64,000 nucleotides of DNA from Rhizobiaceae bacterium. GTDB taxonomy: Bacteria > Pseudomonadota > Alphaproteobacteria > Rhizobiales > Rhizobiaceae. The notes under the pieces are model-generated. The model did no database searches. It was not told where the DNA came from and saw nothing but the letters and a program-made list of their open reading frames with translations. Positions 60,763-64,000 of the stretch are shown here, one piece after another. Where the stretch lies: NCBI GenBank assembly GCA_019635755.1, contig JAHBYW010000004.1, positions 372,001-436,000 on the forward strand. The letters run 5' to 3'. Within the stretch, counting starts at the first letter, position 1. Every line of letters starts with the position of its first letter. The translations under genes were made by a program, and so were the position numbers.

Positions 60763-61347
60763 GTGCGGTGTGGCGTAACCCTTGTTTGTCTGGGCGTGTT
60801 TGCGCTCGCAGCCCCCGCGCAGGCGGCGGATGGCGACGTGCGCCCCCTCCTCGACCAGCACTACGCCAGCATGTCGGCGCTTTACGCCGAGAACCCCCTC
60901 GTCCTCGCCGACTATGCCAGCGCCTCGATGCGCTATCGCATGGGCGTCGACCAGCTCGCCGGCGAGGCGGCGCCGCTGGTGGAGGCCGACGAGCCGGCCT
61001 TCTTCATCCCCTGGCTATGGGCCACGCCGGACGGTGCTACCATCCGCAAGCTGCGCGACGGCAGCTTCGTGATCACGTCTGCCCGGTTGCTCGGCAACTG
61101 GTACGCCGAGACGCGCTGCTTCAATGCGGGTTGGCCGGCCTATTATTGCGACGACGAGACCGAACGGCTGATGTCGGCGCCGGATGCCGCAACGCTGATC
61201 TTCGACGACATCGTCTATTCGCGCGCGGTCCCGACAACCTCGGTCGACACGGAGCCGCAGACGGAGATCGATGGCCTGGTGACGGGCGACCTCGGCTCGC
61301 TCGGCGCCGACCGCGTCTTCGCGCCCATGCCCAAGAAGAAGAAGTAG
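60763..61347 (+). CDS. Secreted hypothetical protein
   Basis: 194 aa from the GTG at 60763; earlier in-frame codons only lengthen it into the MoaD gene. The first ~22 residues are a signal peptide (CGVTLVCLGVFALAAPAQAAD). Mature part: DGDVRPLLDQHYASMSALYAENPLVLADYASASMRYRM, a helical opening, then an FFIPWLW strand region and a Cys pair (TRCFNAGWPAYYCDDETERL) likely forming a disulfide. No named family recognised. The strand is shared with the MoaD gene but the 104-base spacer suggests its own promoter. Confidence 0.7.
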   Translation: MRCGVTLVCLGVFALAAPAQAADGDVRPLLDQHYASMSALYAENPLVLADYASASMRYRMGVDQLAGEAAPLVEADEPAFFIPWLWATPDGATIRKLRDGSFVITSARLLGNWYAETRCFNAGWPAYYCDDETERLMSAPDAATLIFDDIVYSRAVPTTSVDTEPQTEIDGLVTGDLGSLGADRVFAPMPKKKK

Positions 61348-61420
61348 CGCCGGGCCCAGCCCTTCGGTGCTGCCGAGCGGCGAAGCCAGATCAGCTTCTG
61401 CATCCGTGGGAGAAGACACC

Positions 61421-61442
61421 GCGGCGCCGCTTCCGGCGCCGC
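61421..61442. terminator. Convergent hairpin, possible terminator
   Basis: GCGGCGCC (61421-61428), loop GCTTCC, GGCGCCGC (61435-61442), between the secreted protein gene and the convergent ABC genes. There is no T tract, so termination efficiency is uncertain. Confidence 0.45.
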
Positions 61443-61471
61443 TTGCGGCTGCGTATCCCTGAACGCCGGCT

Positions 61472-62554
61472 TCAGGCCGAGTGGCGAAGGCTGACGCCGG
61501 TGCCACGGTCGAACAGCGTCACCTTGTCGGCGTTCCAGCCGAAACGCACCGCGTCCTCGATGGCCAGTTGTGTCCGCGCGGGCGTGGTGGCCCGCAGCAG
61601 CAGCTCGCCGACGCGCAGCGTCACGATCTTCTCGACGCCGTGGTTCTCCACGTCATGGACCTTGGCTTCGACCGGCGCACCGGACTCGATGACCAGATCC
61701 TCGGGCCTGATGCCGAAGGTCAGCGCCCTGTCATTCGCGCCGGACGCCTTGCCGCGGCCGCCGAGCGGCAGTTCGAACGACATTGGCTGGATCACGGCCT
61801 TCTCGCCCGACATCTTGCCGTCAATCAGGTTCATCGGCGGAGACCCGACGAAGCTCGCGACGAACGTGTTGCGCGGATTGTTGTAGATCTCCTGCGGCGT
61901 GCCCTGCTGCACGATGCGGCCGTGGTTCAGCACCGCCACCTTGTCGCCCATCGACATCGCCTCGATCTGGTCGTGCGTGACAAACAGGAAGGTCTGGCCG
62001 AGATTCATCTGGATGTTCTTGAGCTCAGTTCGCAGTGCTTCGCGCAGTTTGGCGTCCAGCGCCGACAGCGGCTCGTCCATCAGGAACACGCGCGGCTTGC
62101 GCACGATGGCGCGGCCGATGGAAACGCGCTGCATCTCGCCGCCTGAGAGGCGATCCGTCTTGCGGTCGAGAAGGTGTTCGATGCGCAGCGTCTTGGCCAC
62201 GCGGGCGACGCGCTCGGCGATCTCGGCGTCCGGCACGCGGCGGATCTTCGGCTTCAGCGGGAACTCGAGGTTCTCGCGCACCGTGTAGCGCGGGTAGAGC
62301 GAATATTGCTGCAGCACCAGCGCCACGTCGCGCTCCGCTGCGCCCCAGTCGGCCACGTCGACGCCGTCGATGAAAACCTGGCCGGACGTCGGCTTCTCCA
62401 GACCGGCGACAAGTCTTAGCGTCGTCGTCTTCCCCGCCCCCGTCTCCCCAAGCAGCACGAAGAACTCGCCATCGGCGATATCCAGGCTGAGGTCGGCGAG
62501 CGCGGTGTGGTTACCGAACTTCTTGGTGATGTTCCTGAGCTCGATATGGGCCAT
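61472..62554 (-). CDS. ABC transporter ATP-binding protein (MalK/UgpC type)
   Basis: 360 aa ATPase. Walker A GETGAGKTT, signature RLSGGEMQRVSIGRAIV, Walker B PRVFLMDEPLSALD, H-loop FVTHDQIEAM, then a C-terminal TOBE/MalK regulatory domain that includes FGIRPEDLVIESG. It shares the TGATG with the second ATPase gene upstream, so the two form a coupled pair in an importer of a sugar or polyol. Confidence 0.94.
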   Translation of the reverse strand: MAHIELRNITKKFGNHTALADLSLDIADGEFFVLLGETGAGKTTTLRLVAGLEKPTSGQVFIDGVDVADWGAAERDVALVLQQYSLYPRYTVRENLEFPLKPKIRRVPDAEIAERVARVAKTLRIEHLLDRKTDRLSGGEMQRVSIGRAIVRKPRVFLMDEPLSALDAKLREALRTELKNIQMNLGQTFLFVTHDQIEAMSMGDKVAVLNHGRIVQQGTPQEIYNNPRNTFVASFVGSPPMNLIDGKMSGEKAVIQPMSFELPLGGRGKASGANDRALTFGIRPEDLVIESGAPVEAKVHDVENHGVEKIVTLRVGELLLRATTPARTQLAIEDAVRFGWNADKVTLFDRGTGVSLRHSA

Positions 62555-63663
62555 CAGAGCCTGATCCCCAGCGAATTGCCGCTTGCCGTGTCGAAGAAGT
62601 GCGCCTGCGAGGGATCGATGCGCGCATAGACGCGCTCTCCCGGTGCCGGCACGAAGCCCGTGCGCGTGCGAGCGCGCAGCATCTCGTCGCCGATCTTCAG
62701 GTCGACGATGTCATAAGCACCGAGCGGCTCGATGATGTGTGCCTCGACCGGCAGGTAGCCGTCCTGCTTCTCGCGCGACACGATCACGCCCTCGGAGCGT
62801 ACGCCGAGCGCGAGCTGCCCTGCCTTGCCCTTGGCCGCGTCCAGCTTGCCGACCAGTTCGGCCGGGAACGAGAACCCTTCATCCGCGCCCTTCAGCGTCA
62901 CCTTGGCGCCGGTGCCGTTCATCGCGACGCCGGCATCGATGATGTTCATCACGGGGCTGCCGACGAAGCGCGCGACGAACAGGTTCGCGGGATGCGCGTA
63001 GACCTCGGCCGGCGTGTCATCCTGCTGGATCAGCCCGTCATTCATGATGACGATGCGGTCCGCGAGGCTCATCGCTTCGATCTGGTCATGCGTCACGTAG
63101 ATCGTGGTCGACCCCTGCTTCAGATGCAGGCGCTTGATCTCGGCGCGCATGTCCTCGCGCAGCTTCGCATCGAGCGCGCCGATCGGCTCGTCCATCAGCA
63201 TCGCCTTCGGCTGCCGCACCAGCGCGCGGCCGATCGCCACGCGCTGCATGTCGCCGCCCGACAGAGCCGACGGCTTGCGGTCGAGCAGGTCGGTAATGCG
63301 CAGGACCTGCGCGATCTCGCGCACCGACCGGTCGACGTCGCCCTTGCTCATGCGCGTGGCGCGCAGCGGGAAGGCGATGTTCTCGAACACGTTCATGTGC
63401 GGATAGAGCGAGAACGACTGGAACACCATCGCGATGTCGCGGTCGGAGCATTTCAGGTGCTGCACCGCCTTGCCATCGATGAGGATGTCGCCCTCGTCGA
63501 TCGTCTCGAGGCCGGCGATCGCGCGCAGAGTCGTGGTCTTGCCGCAGCCCGATGGCCCGAGCAGGACGATGAACTCGTTGTCGGTGATCTTGAGGTTGAC
63601 GTCCTTCATGACCTGGTTGGGCCCGAAGAACTTCTGGATGTTGCGGAGCTCGATCTGGGTCAT
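62554..63663 (-). CDS. ABC transporter ATP-binding protein (MalK/UgpC type)
   Basis: 369 aa, the second ATPase of the same system, distinct from its neighbour. Walker A GPSGCGKTT, signature ALSGGDMQRVAIGRALV, Walker B KAMLMDEPIGALD, H-loop YVTHDQIEAM, followed by an OB-type domain with LGVRSEGVIVSRE. A system with two different MalK-like ATPases resembles glycerol importer GlpST, where the ATPases form a heterodimer. The one-base TGATG overlap with the following ATPase gene supports equal dosage. Confidence 0.94.
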   Translation of the reverse strand: MTQIELRNIQKFFGPNQVMKDVNLKITDNEFIVLLGPSGCGKTTTLRAIAGLETIDEGDILIDGKAVQHLKCSDRDIAMVFQSFSLYPHMNVFENIAFPLRATRMSKGDVDRSVREIAQVLRITDLLDRKPSALSGGDMQRVAIGRALVRQPKAMLMDEPIGALDAKLREDMRAEIKRLHLKQGSTTIYVTHDQIEAMSLADRIVIMNDGLIQQDDTPAEVYAHPANLFVARFVGSPVMNIIDAGVAMNGTGAKVTLKGADEGFSFPAELVGKLDAAKGKAGQLALGVRSEGVIVSREKQDGYLPVEAHIIEPLGAYDIVDLKIGDEMLRARTRTGFVPAPGERVYARIDPSQAHFFDTASGNSLGIRL

Positions 63664-63667
63664 GAGA

Positions 63668-63877
63668 CTAGTGCCCCTCGCCCGGCCGCGGCGCCTCGTC
63701 GTCCTCGGTGACGACCTTGGAGCCGAACCAGTTGGTGCAGAGGAACGTGACGAGCCCGATCAGGATGATCGTCACGCCGTAGCGATGCAGGAAGAAGCTC
63801 CATGGCTGGCAGAGCGCGACGATGCCAAGCACCATCACGACCTCCGACCAGGTCTGCAGTCTGGCGCTGCTGATCAT
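63668..63877 (-). CDS. Small membrane protein of ABC importer operon
   Basis: 69 aa with two hydrophobic segments (~residues 13-27 and 33-48) and an acidic C-terminal tail (TEDDEAPRPGEGH). It overlaps the end of the permease gene (ATGA) and precedes the ATPase pair by 4 bases. Small membrane proteins at this place are known in GlpST-type importer operons (DUF2160); I cannot confirm that this one belongs to that family. Confidence 0.75.
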   Translation of the reverse strand: MISSARLQTWSEVVMVLGIVALCQPWSFFLHRYGVTIILIGLVTFLCTNWFGSKVVTEDDEAPRPGEGH

Positions 63878-64000
63878 TTGCGGATCGCCCCGAATGTCAC
63901 GCCGCGCAGGAGATGGTTCCTGAGCAGGAAGGTGAAGATCGCAACCGGCAGCAGGAACAGCAGCGTGCCCGCCGCGATCACCGTCCAGTCGGGGAGGCCG
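63874..64000 (-). CDS. ABC transporter permease, C-terminal part (MalG-like)
   Basis: Only the last 42 codons are inside the window; the gene continues off the right edge. They read DWTVIAAGTLLFLLPVAIF, the last helix, then LLRNHLLRGVTFGAIRK, the conserved C-terminus of carbohydrate ABC permeases. Its stop overlaps the start of the small membrane protein gene. Confidence 0.85.
   Translation of the reverse strand, partial: GLPDWTVIAAGTLLFLLPVAIFTFLLRNHLLRGVTFGAIRK

Noticed and set aside
1-64000. CRISPR array, insertion sequence, integrase or prophage
   Set aside because: No regularly spaced direct repeats, transposase or integrase motifs, or phage structural genes were seen in either strand.

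Overview
The window is GC-rich (roughly two thirds G+C), almost fully coding, and reads as an ordinary chromosomal stretch of an alphaproteobacterium of the order Rhizobiales (Hyphomicrobiales), probably near Mesorhizobium, Aminobacter or another Phyllobacteriaceae-like genus. The basis is family content: DUF2865, DUF1289 and DUF2059 proteins, class II DAHP synthase, glutamine-dependent NadE, a rhizobial-type DGPF/YCII protein, a DivJ/PleC/PdhS-like histidine kinase domain, and many ABC and MFS transporters. I see no rRNA, CRISPR array, insertion sequence, integrase or prophage. The only tRNA is tRNA-Val(CAC).

Left third (1-22 kb) is mostly housekeeping: a partial DUF2865 gene, gltX, an MFS carrier, a GNAT, nadE, a 3-methyladenine glycosylase, DUF1003 and DedA membrane proteins, a GFA protein, a glutamine-synthetase-family enzyme, a diguanylate cyclase, class II DAHP synthase, gor, DUF2059-rpiA, gph, tRNA-Val, a periplasmic L,D-transpeptidase, an alpha/beta hydrolase divergent from a MarR regulator with a clear paired operator, an msrQ without msrP, a PPOX flavoprotein and a DUF971 protein.

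Middle (22-45 kb): moaA; two small secreted proteins; a DMT exporter - Bcr/CflA exporter - mobA - mobB operon; a polar amino acid ABC importer without its ATPase; an AT-rich amidase gene; a beta-hydroxyacid dehydrogenase and AlkD-like repair protein; DUF3299; a nuclease-GST-UDG run followed by an Lrp regulator; a membrane histidine kinase; cobT; DUF1289 plus an aspartic protease; a YCII gene broken by a one-base frameshift; a TauE/SafE exporter; dusA; and a secreted WD40 protein.

Right third (43-64 kb) is metabolic and accessory: SDR and ALDH; an MFS - hydrolase - CutC/GNAT fusion operon; then a catabolic island (49.2-58.7 kb) with enoyl-CoA hydratase, Gfo/Idh/MocA dehydrogenase and a TIM-barrel isomerase on one arm, and on the other a second TIM-barrel epimerase with a histone-like Lys/Ala tail, an enolase-superfamily dehydratase, a FadR-type GntR regulator, a D-2-hydroxyacid dehydrogenase and an SLC13 permease. 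The two arms diverge from a 483-bp control region carrying two perfect TGGT-N3-ACCA sites of the FadR type. To the right, a MarR gene diverges from a two-gene unit: a BNR/Asp-box beta-propeller protein and a MoaD/ThiS-like protein ending in Gly-Gly. I consider this pair the best candidate for an undescribed system. The window ends in an ABC sugar or polyol importer with two different MalK-type ATPases, a 69-residue membrane protein and the tail of a permease gene.
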